Of a stretch of DNA of 64,000 bases, positions 1-9,420 are shown piece by piece. This stretch comes from Prostheceraeus crozeri. Lineage: Eukaryota > Platyhelminthes > Polycladida > Euryleptidae. Both the position numbers and the translations under genes were made by a program. The number at the start of each line of letters is the position of its first letter. The stretch's first letter is position 1. The DNA is taken from positions 62,001 to 126,000 of the forward strand of contig CAJQUW010001859.1 of assembly GCA_907163375.1 (NCBI GenBank). The letters are read 5' to 3'. The notes under the pieces are model-generated. The model did no database searches and was not told the DNA's origin. It saw only the letters and a list, made by a program, of their open reading frames with translations.

Positions 1-1
1 T

Positions 2-64
2 ATTCCGATTCATGAAGGACGATCCTATTTCAAACTCCATCTCCGTCGTAAGGAGACTAGGTAA
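2..64 (+). CDS. C-terminal end of a second penton-like (minor capsid) gene, cut by window edge
   Basis: Frame 2 reads about 20 codons to a TAA at 62-64. The peptide IPIHEGRSYFKLHLRR closely matches the C-terminus of the next gene (IPMTDGRSYVKMHLRR), the position where Polinton penton-like proteins carry a conserved last beta-strand motif. This is therefore the tail of a paralogue that ends 24 bases before the next start codon. Most of the gene lies outside the window, so its length and state cannot be judged. It belongs to the Polinton fossil. Confidence 0.7.
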   Translation: MPIHEGRSYFKLHLRRKETR

Positions 65-88
65 TTATGGACAGAGTGACACTCAACC

Positions 89-1006
89 ATGCATGAGGAA
101 ACGATTCACTTGTTGAGTAATACTCAGCCCAATTTGTTTCCTGAAAATAGAACCAATCATTTCAAAAATCGCTTGGTTCCTTCCATCCCCATGGTCCATG
201 GGGATCAATGGGAAGCCGGTATCTCCGTCGTCAATTTCATCAATACCCTTCAGACAATACCCGTGAATGTCAGCTTTAGTGTGGGGACATTGAAGGATCA
301 TCCTGAGACGATTCCGACCGTCTATACATCCTCTATCCTTCCCATCAAAACGGATTCACCGCGAGGAGAACGCGGTAAACAGGGAGAGCAAGGCAAACAA
401 GGCAAACAGGGTGAACAAGGCAAACAAGACAAACAAGATAAACAAGACAAACAAGGCAAACAGGGAGAGCAAGGCATGTTTACGCGCTTCAACATTCCAC
501 GCGGTATTTATTCGGAGAAGACGTTGATGCAGTGTTTGAATCAAAATCGACAGCATGGTCACAATTTCCACTTTTCTATCACTACATTGGCGCCTCATGT
601 CCATGTTGTCTCAGTGGTCGTACCCACACACTACAGTATGAAACTCCATCCTTTGCTCAAAGACATTCTTGGGTTTAAAACAGACTTACTCACTTCCTCA
701 CAGCAAGCGACTGCCCCTTTGAATTTGAATGCCTTCACCTACAATATTCTCCTGTATTGTAATATTGTAGGCTATAATTATGTAGGAGGTATGAAAACAA
801 ACTGTATGTGTGTGATTCCCTACACGGGGAAAGATTATGGAGATAGTATTCATCATGAATTCCAGAATGTCACCTATCGCCCTGTGAAAAGTCAACAGGT
901 GCAAGATATTGAAATCAAACTCATGTCGGATGATGGTCATCCCATCCCTATGACAGACGGACGGTCCTATGTAAAAATGCATCTTCGACGTCGCGCAATT
1001 AAGTAA
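89..1006 (+). CDS. Penton-like minor capsid protein with collagen-like insert (Polinton)
   Basis: 305 codons from the ATG at 89. The N-terminus (residues 5-50) has the pattern of Polinton/adintovirus penton-like proteins: a short strand, LFPEN, then an F..RL pair and a WEAG motif. The C-terminus (about 255-303) has the matching V.YRPV....V..IEIKL.....PI...GRSYVK.HLRR block. Residues 91-129 are a run of Gly-X-Y triplets, mostly G-K-Q and G-E-Q, three with Asp in place of Gly, resembling a short collagen-like stalk inserted between the two capsid blocks. By family knowledge the product would form the vertex or an outer part of the particle; that role is inference. It starts 24 bases after the stop of a related gene and is followed after 28 bases by the basic PX-like gene, so the capsid genes are tightly packed. 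Confidence 0.7.
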   Translation: MHEETIHLLSNTQPNLFPENRTNHFKNRLVPSIPMVHGDQWEAGISVVNFINTLQTIPVNVSFSVGTLKDHPETIPTVYTSSILPIKTDSPRGERGKQGEQGKQGKQGEQGKQDKQDKQDKQGKQGEQGMFTRFNIPRGIYSEKTLMQCLNQNRQHGHNFHFSITTLAPHVHVVSVVVPTHYSMKLHPLLKDILGFKTDLLTSSQQATAPLNLNAFTYNILLYCNIVGYNYVGGMKTNCMCVIPYTGKDYGDSIHHEFQNVTYRPVKSQQVQDIEIKLMSDDGHPIPMTDGRSYVKMHLRRRAIK

Positions 1007-1034
1007 TTGTCTTTCCCAAGCACATCAAGACACA

Positions 1035-1681
1035 ATGACGAATCTCTTTTTAATCCGTAACCGAACAAATTCCTCTGGACGATTGTTTGGAAGAGGTTCA
1101 TTTATGCAACGCGGTGGATGGAATAAAGTGATTGGACAGAAAACACGCATGATTAGACCCCGTGTCACTGGTGTCAAGAAACCATCCATCCGTCTGCCCA
1201 AATCACTCAAAAAGAGTGTTCCCAGAAAACCATCTCGAAAAACAAATCGAAAAACACCTCGACAACCCTCTCGAAAAGCATCGCGAAAAACATCGCGAAA
1301 ACCTTCGCAAAAGGGACTTGTACATACGGTACAGAAAACATTGGGAAATCGTTACGTTCGACGGAGTTTCTCAATTCTGCGAAACAAGCTGCCACGGATG
1401 CTGTTAGCTCTACCGCACAAGAAGGAGTTGATCGTCTCAAAAAGGGTGTGAAAGCACTCGCCAAGCGCACTTTACAGACTGCTCCCGAACGTGTTGTAGA
1501 AGCTATTCAAAATAAAGTGAGTCGGAAACGCGTCTTCACGGATGAAGAAGGAGATCGGGTGGAAGCACCTGCTCCTAAACGTCGTCGTGGTCATGTGGCC
1601 ATTGCCCATCATACGAAATGGGGAAAAGGAAGTTTGATGGGGCGTTATCGCGGAGGTGCTAAACAACGCATGCTCTTTTAA
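1035..1681 (+). pseudogene. Basic PX-like core/minor capsid protein (Polinton)
   Basis: A very basic coding region between the penton-like gene and the major capsid gene. Its middle is a low-complexity stretch of Lys/Arg-Ser/Pro-rich short repeats (roughly residues 55-95, of the type SRKTSRKPS), like DNA-condensing core proteins of adenoviruses, and its C-terminal part has a KRRR cluster. Position and charge fit the PX or pVI/pVII-like protein of Polintons, which binds the genome or the inner face of the capsid; the exact homology is not certain. The start is the ATG at 1035, 28 bases after the previous stop. The gene looks broken (about one break). Confidence 0.5.
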
Positions 1682-1717
1682 GAACTAAGCAATCTTAGAA
1701 CATCCGTCCCATCAAGC

Positions 1718-3085
1718 ATGGCGGAAACCCCTGCCTTATTGGATGCGCGTTACGATGTATTCCAAAGTGATAAAGTCGATGTCTCGAGTACTTCTCAGTA
1801 TACGAGCGTTCTGACGCCAGTCAATGGATTGGAAAATCCCGGTACCATTCAATTCACGGTCCCTCGACTAGCCATTCATTGGATGGATGTATGCAATGCC
1901 TATTTTCGCGTGGAAGTACAACTCATGAAACATGATGCGGCTAAAGGAGCAGACGTGCCATGTGAGTCGTCAGACAAGGCGATTATTATCAACAATACGG
2001 CCCACTCCCTCTTTTCCGACATTACTATCCGCTTGAATGAACGCACCATTGAAGGAGGCAATGACTTGTATTATTTGAGAGCTTACCTTAGCAATCTTTT
2101 ACAATATACCAATGATGTGAAGAATACACACATGGTCACACAAGGATTTACTGTTCCTCAAGTGATGTATGACACGGAGTATGATGCAGCGACTAAGACG
2201 ATAAAGACTAAGGCGGTAGAGTTTACAGATAAAGAGAATGCACTCAATCAAGCCATTCTCAAACAATGGTAAGACCACAAATTTAAACGTACCTTTGACT
2301 TTCCCCTGAAATGTAATTTGTTCCAACAAGTGATTGCTCTGCCCCCAGGCATGCAACTGGATCTCATTTTCACCTTGAATAAACCGGAATATGCCATTTA
2401 TGATATGGCACATGCTGCAGGGACGACCTCTACAAAGTACAAGTTCAAAATCACCTCTTTCCAATTGTATATGCCCATGCTCACGACGAATGCAGAACTG
2501 CAATTGAAAACTGCGAATCGACGCAAGACAGAAGCCATTTATTATCGCTACAATGGCATGACCGTCCAACGACAAACGATTGAAAGTGGAGTACAAAAGA
2601 AGACGTTTTCCAATGTGGCTGCTCTATTGAGTCCTAAACTCATCTTTTTCGCGGTTGTTCCCAGTAACTCTTGGTTTGATCCAGGAAATCGTAAACTCTA
2701 TTTTGAAAGGCATGGACTCTCTCAAGTCACCATGACCACCAATGGAGCCATCATGACAGGAGGCACCATCAATTGCAAAGATGATGTGATTGCCTACAGT
2801 CAATTCAATCGTGCGATTCAAGTCTATAACACGAATGAATCATGTGATATTGATTTGGAGAGTTTTACCAAATACTGTTACTTTATCGCCTTTGACTGTA
2901 CCTTGGATAAACAAATCGATAGTGTTCAACCCACCAATACACGTCAATATGGACTGGAATTGCAATTTGAGAATACGACCCGGCAAAATATGGATTTATT
3001 AATGTTTGTCATTCATGACGAACAATTCTCCGTCACACCGGAGAATGCTGTCATCTCCAGTGCGTATATCCCACCCGCTATTTAA
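1718..3085 (+). pseudogene. Major capsid protein, double jelly-roll hexon-like (Polinton)
   Basis: About 450 codons, the usual size of a Polinton major capsid protein. The first half opens with ALLDARYDVFQSDKVDVSST, the typical amphipathic opening, and holds the strands of jelly-roll 1. The second half has a FQQVIALPPGMQLDLIFTLN segment, matching the conserved LPPG..LDI.F..N turn of the family, and closes with strands of jelly-roll 2. The protein would trimerise into capsomers of an icosahedral shell. It lies 36 bases after the PX-like gene and 119 bases before the protease, on the same strand, in the expected capsid cluster. The start is the ATG at 1718. It looks broken (about one break). 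Identification rests on pattern and context; a profile search would be decisive. Confidence 0.8.
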
Positions 3086-3204
3086 GTGTTGGCGCGCATG
3101 GACATCCTCATAAGATATGGTGAAGGAGCCCGAGAATCACGTTCCTCCTATCGCTTGGACATCTCTTTATCAACATCGTCTCATTAAAGCTCAGCGTTGG
3201 TTGA

Positions 3205-3837
3205 ATGGGAGACTGGTTAAGCAACACGGAAATCGAAGGAATCATGCAGGGTATGAATCAATTACAAGAGAAACATTTACTCAATGCCTGCATGTGCGAA
3301 GATGATTTTCTCTGTGCTATTCAGTGTAGTTGTCAAACGTTTGCTCATCGCCTTCTCCAATCTTCTTACGTTCCCTTCCAAGGTGTGTTTCCTGCTGATC
3401 TACTTCCTGCTCATTCCCCGGAATCAAAGACACTTATTGTCAATAGTGATCGCTCTCATCAACCTGGCAAGCATTGGTTGGCCTTTTATCAAAATGCGGA
3501 TCAACGCGTGTGCGAATTCTTTGACTCTTATGGACTCACTCCATCTCACTATCCACATGTGACAGAATGGTTATCGACAACACCTTATCCTCTAAACTAT
3601 CGTCGCCCTCTGCGTATACAAGGACCTAAAGCCTATTGTGGTGCTTACTGTATTTACTTTTTAAATCAACGCCCTTTTAACACGTCTATGGAAAAAACAC
3701 TGACCTTCTTTCGAACATTGGATGCTTACGAGAAAGATCAAGAACTCATTCAAACCTACTTGTCCTTCAATGATAAAATTGTCTATTCCTATTTGTATTC
3801 TACATTATCCCATGTTTTGAAGTCAATAAAGAAATGA
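3205..3837 (+). CDS. Adenain-like cysteine protease, PRO (Polinton)
   Basis: 210 codons, near the usual length of adenovirus-type maturation proteases (C5 family). The catalytic set is visible: His in GKHWLAFY (about residue 90), the acidic partner in CEFFDSYG (about 107), a Gln at about 139, and the nucleophile Cys in YCGAYCIYFL (about 145), in the family order His-Asp/Glu-Gln-Cys. Such proteases cleave capsid precursors after assembly, and this gene directly follows the major capsid gene. The start chosen is the ATG at 3205, which begins the MGDWLSN.EI opening common in adenain homologues. It ends 117 bases before the stop of the minus-strand RING region, so the two gene blocks converge here. 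Part of the Polinton fossil. Confidence 0.85.
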   Translation: MGDWLSNTEIEGIMQGMNQLQEKHLLNACMCEDDFLCAIQCSCQTFAHRLLQSSYVPFQGVFPADLLPAHSPESKTLIVNSDRSHQPGKHWLAFYQNADQRVCEFFDSYGLTPSHYPHVTEWLSTTPYPLNYRRPLRIQGPKAYCGAYCIYFLNQRPFNTSMEKTLTFFRTLDAYEKDQELIQTYLSFNDKIVYSYLYSTLSHVLKSIKK

Positions 3838-3954
3838 ATCATGTCAATGATTGTATTTTTATTTCAATGGAATCCTTGAACTTTTTACAGAGGATAATAC
3901 CACAAGGTTTTGTACATGAAACACTATACACTATACACAGAGATTTTCCATACA

Positions 3955-4500
3955 TCATGCACGATAGACAGTGACTGTTGAAGCAATGTCTTGATCACAA
4001 AGGGGACAAGATGACGTTTCAAAGGGATTATAGCATTTAGAACACATAACACTATGAGAACATGGTAGAAAGGGAAGGGACTGTTCCTGTTTAAAACATG
4101 TAACACAGTTGCGTTCACATAATAATTGAAATGTCTCTTCTTCCAATTTCTTTCTAAAGACACTTTTATGGGAAGAGTTATCTGACACATCCGTTGCAAA
4201 TCTCACTTTTTTCACTTTTTTTCACTCCAGATCGCGCCAATGTCATTGTATTGCAATGTGGCAGGGAGAAATCCTCTATCCACCTACGCTCCAAATGGTG
4301 ATTCATAGCGTGCTCATCGAGATCCATGAGTCGATCCACTAATTCACCAGCACTGATCGTTTCATTGAGATGTGTTACAGTTTCTATCGCTTTGAATGAA
4401 TATCCAAGGTCTCTTGCGACAACCCACGACGTTGGGATACTAGTTACTGTCCGATTCATTGAGGGAATCTCCTTCGAATAGGGATTTGAGAATGTGTTCC
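3955..4500 (-). pseudogene. UBA-like plus RING-finger region, IAP-like E3 ligase (Polinton)
   Basis: Two recognisable domains on the minus strand. At the low-coordinate (C-terminal) end is a RING finger: CVTCFKQEQ, FLPCSH, MCSKC, SCPLC, then a short tail DIASTVTVYRA resembling the C-terminal tail of inhibitor-of-apoptosis RINGs. Before it lies a UBA-like helix bundle, with RDLGYSFKAIETV and SAGELVDRLMDLDE. UBA followed by RING is the C-terminal arrangement of IAP proteins, which ubiquitinate cell-death and signalling proteins; no BIR domain is seen. The region sits between the protease (convergent) and the TBP-like region (same strand, upstream), so it may share transcription with the replication genes. 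It looks broken. RING genes turn up as accessory genes in large DNA viruses; whether this one was captured from the host is inference. Confidence 0.65.
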
Positions 4501-5016
4501 ACCAACGATTCCGCTTCTGCAATCGATAAAACACCCGTCACAATCACACTTCCGTTGGAAAAGAAGGAACAGTGTAATTTACCTTTGCGTATTAACGTTC
4601 CGGGAAACAGCTCGCGCTCGTTGGAAATCACTGATGACGATGGCAACTGTTGAATGGTTTGCATGCGGGCTTTTGTATAGTTCCATTGACATTGAACGGT
4701 GCAGGATTTTGTGATTGGGTGGCTGACGTCCAATCCGTAGGGGGTGAGTAATTGGCGCATCTCTTTACAAATACGATCGTAGGTTTCCAGGGAGTGGTTG
4801 CCCAAAATTTGGATACACCCCCTTGGAAAAATCTGTACAGCGACCGAAGAGTTCCATTTCCAATAGACTCGACAAGGGCGTGATGCTCGGTATGTGGCCA
4901 GAGGGAGTTGCGGTAACAATGTCTGCAGTGGTATTGCGGAGGATGCTCTGAGCTCCACCATGCGGTTGCAGATCCTTGACATTTTTGAGAGTGGGGTGTA
5001 GATACCCCTTCTTCAT
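4440..5016 (-). pseudogene. TATA-box-binding-protein-like (TBP-fold) region (Polinton)
   Basis: The translation resembles the two-repeat TBP core. The second repeat is clear: ERELFPGTLIRKGKLHCSFF followed by NGSVIVTGVLSIAEAESLVE aligns with the eukaryotic TBP pattern EPELFPGLIYRM..P...LLIF.SGKVVLTGAK....Y.A...IYPIL. Just before it, SCTVQC matches the GSCDVKF strand. The first repeat is weaker: SVAVQIFPRGCIQILGNHSLETYDRICKEM matches TALIF.SGKMVCTGAKSEE.S. The linker and repeat spacing fit one full saddle. TBP nucleates pre-initiation complexes on TATA boxes, and a TATA box does precede the polymerase gene of this element. TBP homologues are known in some large DNA viruses but are not part of the standard Polinton gene set as I know it. 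It lies between the polymerase (upstream) and the UBA/RING region. It looks broken. Confidence 0.65.
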
Positions 5017-8000
5017 ATAGGCGATGGTTACCGTAGGGAAGGCTCTGATTGGGTAAATACCAACACCGCTTGTCCTCCCAGATACTTAAGGCCTTCTTCA
5101 CTTGCGTCACCGTTCTCATCTCGTGGTGTTGGGATTGGAGGAGGGTTTGTGACACTGTGGTAATGGAATGTTTTTCAAATGCGTCCACATAATTCTGATG
5201 TTTCACTTATAGCTTCTTTGCTTGACACACTCCCTTCATGCGACAGTCGTGGATTTCTTCCTCATTGCCTTTGAGGACAATGTAAGAGTACATCTTGGCA
5301 CTCAAACATACAAACTCCTTCACCCTATCCCCCACACACTCGTCCTTGAAACATCCCAAACGATTCGCATTCTCGGTACGTCTCTCTGGATGACTCACGG
5401 GATAATTTGAGGTATCGAGAACACCTTTCGCCTCCGTATCAATAAAATTTGGGATGTTGTCAAACGAACGCAGCACTTCTTCGCGTGTATACCGGCTGCG
5501 GACTTTGAGGAAGAAGGAGTCTGTGTCCCCACCAATGAGTTCCACTGAGGTGCACGTGTTGTTGGCTTTCCACTGGTCAAACAGCTTGTACATAATAATC
5601 TTGCTGTTGTCCAGGATGCATTGCCCGATATAAATGGGCTTGTTCAAGTCTACCTTGGTCTTGCGCACATTCACCACCACGGCTTTGTCGCTGATGTTGA
5701 AGAAAGATTGGCAATAGGGATGACGTGTTCATTTGCTAAATACATTCGGTAATCGTACAAAATAGTGCTTCACATATTTCCGCACATTCTCCATTGTCTT
5801 GCCGTACAGTGCGTTCACCATCAACTTGTGGAGATTGCGGCGCATTTTCGTTGTTGCCTTGGCGCGTTCTTGCGTATGGTATTGAACATAGGGGCGAATA
5901 TACGGTTCTTGGTTGAAGGAGATCCCGTAATGAACCTTCGTGATATGTAAGCCCTTCTCTACATAATACTTGAGAGCAGCGATATGTACCACATACTCTT
6001 TGCGATTTTCGTGCGTCATCATTAACTTGTTGGCTGAGTGAAAGGGTCGGTTCCCGTTCAACTCTTGCCATAGCTCTTGCATATAGGGAGACATGTCCTC
6101 CCATTTCGCCGTCCCGCGGTAAGGAGCCAATGGTAAATCTTCCGTGGCATCTTGGACGTGTGGGGGATACTCCAAATCGACGCACAGTACATGACCCGTG
6201 GTGCCACTGACATTGTATCGTCTCACCCATTCGTCGTTGATGTCCACCAAGACCTCCGGTCGTACCCAGGCAAAACAATCCTTCGGCAAAGGTCCCATCA
6301 TGGCCGCACCGTATAAATTGTTCGCATCTATATAAAACAGGTGAGTACCTTCTTCTGCTTGCGCGCGGTGTTGATTCACAAATGTCATCCCTCCACGAAC
6401 CAATGCACGTCCAATGCAGACACGTCGCGTATTTCACTTCGAAAGTGTTCGAAGATGTCTGCGAGCAAGGCTACATCCACTGTCAAATAATAGTGGATAT
6501 AATCTTCAAACGTGCTGCACCCCGTCTCTGTCCACGCCTTTTGTGCCACAGCATACTCATCCTCTTCCAACTCCTTCTCACTCAAATCATTGTAAAATGC
6601 TTCCTTCGGAGGCAATTGAGTCTCGTGGATACGATCCCAGCAGTCAAAATATGTATAGGGAAAATATCCTTTCCGAATAGATGTGTGATCGCAATTCGGA
6701 TAGTAGTTGCTCAATATGTGATTTGAGTGAGGAAAGTCACTGATGGTCGTTGACAAATTGATTAGAGAGTCTTTCAAAACTGACATGAATCGATGAATCG
6801 GAGTTTATATATGGTATTGGATGGCATGGGAAGAAAGATGGTCACTCCCAACGTCTTGTCTCCTGACACATAAATGGGCTCGATCCTATACTTATGATCC
6901 AGCTTGGAAAACCCTTGTACAATCACCTGGTGACTGTCATATCCCTTCTAATTGTGAAACAAGATGTTTAATGTGGTCCGGGATTGACGTCGTCGCAGGT
7001 TACATGCATTGCACAGGGTTTGCAGATATTTGCCCGTGATATGATCGTGGTCTCGCACCTTTGTCGTAGGCCCATTCTTTTCACCTTGCTTCTGAGGTTT
7101 TACATCACATCCGCACATGTTACATTGAGCTGACTGTTCATAGTCCCGCATATCATCCTCCGTCAGCGTCATGTTACGCTTCGTCTCTTCCATGTGATTA
7201 AACATCGACATGCTCACCTGTCTGATGTGTGTAATAAAGGCTGGAATGCACTCATTCCCATTATAGATCACCACCGATTCTTTCATGTCCAGGGCCGGAT
7301 GCCACACCACATAGGATCTCACATACGCTGCCGTATGCTTCTTGGACACGGATTCAATCATGCTCTCAATGTCCGCATACATCACAGCGAGGGGTTCAGT
7401 GGTTTTCGCGTGGTCGATAAATTCGTGCGGTTTCGTATCTTCCGGGGTCGTTTCCATCTGAAAAAATCCTCCATCGCATTTGGTTTGATGTTCCAGACGT
7501 TCTTTGTGCGCCATATCCTTTGTCTTTCCAAACTTTATCCCCTTCTCGTAGAAATTAAATCGTAAACTACATAACTGGCATGTTTCAAATCGTTTCACTT
7601 GCGTTTGGCTCATGTTCCGATACCACATGCGAGCACATTTCTGAAAATCCGTCACGGGAAGAAAATGTCCAGACTGATCCTCCATATCGTACCGCGTCAC
7701 CATCACCAGATGAACGATGCGTGTGTTCTCCTTCACAGCTTGACGGACAGGGTATAATTGGCCCACAAATCCTTTACTGTCATGTACGTGGATACGAAGA
7801 ATGACATTGTTCTTCTTCTGTTCGAACTCCTGAATATCCCGTGTATTCATCAACCCCTCTGACGTCATCATGGAAAAGTCTAGATGATAATATTGATTCA
7901 AATTCAACTTGCGCACTGCAGGAAGCTCAATCTGATAAGTGTTATAGGATGTCTTGGTGCGGGGATCAACACGTTCACGTCGAGGAATGCGATTGTCTTG

Positions 8001-8849
8001 GTAGGCAAGTGCATAGAGGACACTGTCTTGAAAACAATGTGATGTATACGTGTTGCGCTGAAACACACATATGCCTTTGCAGAGCTTGATATCTCGGTGG
8101 ATAGGAATCGATGCGCCCATGCGAAAATTAGGGAAGGAACTTGTTTGAACTAGTAACTCCAACACTTCCTTCACCGCAAATCCTGATCCGTCTTCTTGAT
8201 AGTCTTCAATAAATTCTTCAAACTTTGGCACCATGTCACGGAACCATGTATCAAAGTTACGTGCTTGGACGCCTTCGTGAATGTATGAGGGTGTGGTGAT
8301 GTCTCTCACTTCCTCTTCGCCTGTCGACATATTCATCTTGGCAAACCTGAGTCTCATACTCACAAACACTTTCACATCCTCGTGGGGGTGTTGTTGCACA
8401 ATGACACGATACAAGTCCGCATACATTGAATTTAAATATACCTTCCATTCATTCATGGCTTGAGGAGGGGTAAATCGATAATTATATCCGCGACCGTCCA
8501 TGATCCGTTCTTCTTCCACAGCTGCACCGCCCTCTTGCATGAACTCAAACAGGTAGGGACACAAATGTTCATCCCATCCTTCCGCTTCAGCATTCACCAC
8601 TGTATCGCAGTAGCGACACCGTCCCACACACGCATGCTTATGGTACGCCTCTACGTCGAAACTTCAGTCGCAATCCAGACACAGCAAGTCATTGTCATCA
8701 CCATAATTAAACGCGCGGCAATCGTGTTCGTCTCCATACCATTTACAGCACGTCCAACAATAGTTGCGACCCGTCTCCGCTGCTCCATGGGCAATACAGT
8801 CTTGAAAGCGAGAGAAGGACTGACAGCAGAATTCACACGTGTACTGCAT
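5000..8849 (-). pseudogene. Protein-primed family-B DNA polymerase with N-terminal zinc finger (Polinton)
   Basis: A coding region of nearly 1,300 codons, the usual size for Polinton PolB. From the N-terminus: a Cys-rich segment with several C-x2-C pairs (8849-8560), then the exonuclease motif I YADIES (about 7365-7380), a Cys/His module with VRDHDHITGK and CNACNLRRR typical of Polinton/adintovirus polymerases (about 6990-7065), the exonuclease III segment YYLTVDVALLAD, palm motif A as FYIDANNLYG (6303-6340), motif B as NALYGKTMEN (5787-5833), motif C as GDTDSFFL (5501-5533), and the closing KKALSIWEDKR box (5068-5102). The start is placed at the ATG at 8849, about 40 bases after a TATA box. 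Such enzymes copy the element from a terminal protein primer. The gene is broken (about four or five breaks). Confidence 0.92.
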
Positions 8850-8885
8850 GGTTAGAATGAGAATGATTTTCTCTGACAGCGCCTT

Positions 8886-8896
8886 TCCTTATATAC
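8886..8896 (-). promoter_or_regulatory. TATA box upstream of the polymerase
   Basis: On the minus strand the sequence GTATATAAGG lies about 40 bases before the ATG at 8849. Spacing and sequence fit a core promoter with a short leader. It is notable because the element also carries a TBP-like gene. Confidence 0.55.
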
Positions 8897-8971
8897 CCTG
8901 CTGTGACTCATCACACGTGCTCGGCGCCGCGTGCTCCGATTGGTGCTCCGTGCTCATACCCCAAGTGCGCC

Positions 8972-9022
8972 GATGCGTGGGCGTGTGCTCCGTGCTCTGA
9001 TGCGTGGGCGTGTGCTCCGATG
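8972..9022. repeat. GC-rich 27-bp tandem repeat near the element end
   Basis: The word GATGCGTGGGCGTGTGCTCC occurs at 8972 and again at 8999, giving an exact 27-bp period over almost two units. Related GTGCTCCG words fill 8935-8960. The stretch is much richer in GC than its surroundings and lies just outside the polymerase promoter, where Polinton terminal repeats often hold short tandem repeats. Confidence 0.7.
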
Positions 9023-9078
9023 AATGGAGCAAGGACATGTACTTTAGTGCAAATGTTGGTGAAAGGGGCTAGACTTGA

Positions 9079-9088
9079 CTACTTATAT
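9079..9088 (+). promoter_or_regulatory. possible plus-strand TATA box
   Basis: CTTATATAGC on the plus strand, facing away from the polymerase promoter 190 bases to the left. No Polinton gene follows it within the visible element, so it may be chance or belong to the terminal region. Confidence 0.25.
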
Positions 9089-9140
9089 AGCCCTACCAGT
9101 ACCTGCACTGATACTCATTTCTCAGGACTCGCTATCCTAT

Positions 9141-9420
9141 GAATTAATTTAGGTGTCTTAAGGGTTCGGTTACTCACTCGAATCAATGATATTAAGATTG
9201 ATAGTCTGATGACTACGAAAACCTGATTCATAGCGTACATGCAGAGTGCAGTTTGGTAATGGTTGAATAAGAATCATGGTCCTAGGTCGACTTTACGCTA
9301 ACCAGAGATATGTCGTCTCATTAACAATTTTGTGAACTTGAACTGTTTGAAATTCGTTGATACTTGCATGTAGATAGAATAGAATGATACGATAGAATTC
9401 ACAGAACGTGGTGAACGGTT
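9141..9420. other. junction region, no gene recognised
   Basis: Stretch between the last Polinton-like sequence and the region upstream of the LINE. I see no reading frame, inverted-repeat partner or target duplication that would fix either boundary. Confidence 0.5.

Larger units (their letters stand above)
1..9140. mobile_element. Polinton/Maverick (adintovirus-like) element, right-hand portion, fossil
   Basis: A compact block of virus-like genes unlike the gene-poor DNA that follows. The visible parts in order are a penton-like gene tail, a penton-like gene, a basic PX-like gene, the major capsid protein and a cysteine protease on the plus strand, then a UBA/RING region, a TBP-like region and a protein-primed DNA polymerase B on the minus strand. 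Capsid, protease and PolB together are diagnostic of Polintons. Integrase and packaging ATPase, usual in the family, are not seen and may lie left of base 1. The right end is approximate: I could not recognise the terminal inverted repeat, and the TATA-bearing GC-rich stretch after the polymerase start is taken as the end region. The copy is broken, with roughly eight to ten breaks in the visible part, yet all proteins are still easy to read, so it is decayed but not very ancient. Confidence 0.9.

Noticed and set aside
3117-3305. Small frame overlapping the protease start
   Set aside because: It overlaps the well-supported protease in another frame and has no family pattern.
1-9140. The Polinton as a currently complete element
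   Set aside because: Several genes are broken, and integrase and ATPase are not visible; it is treated as a fossil.
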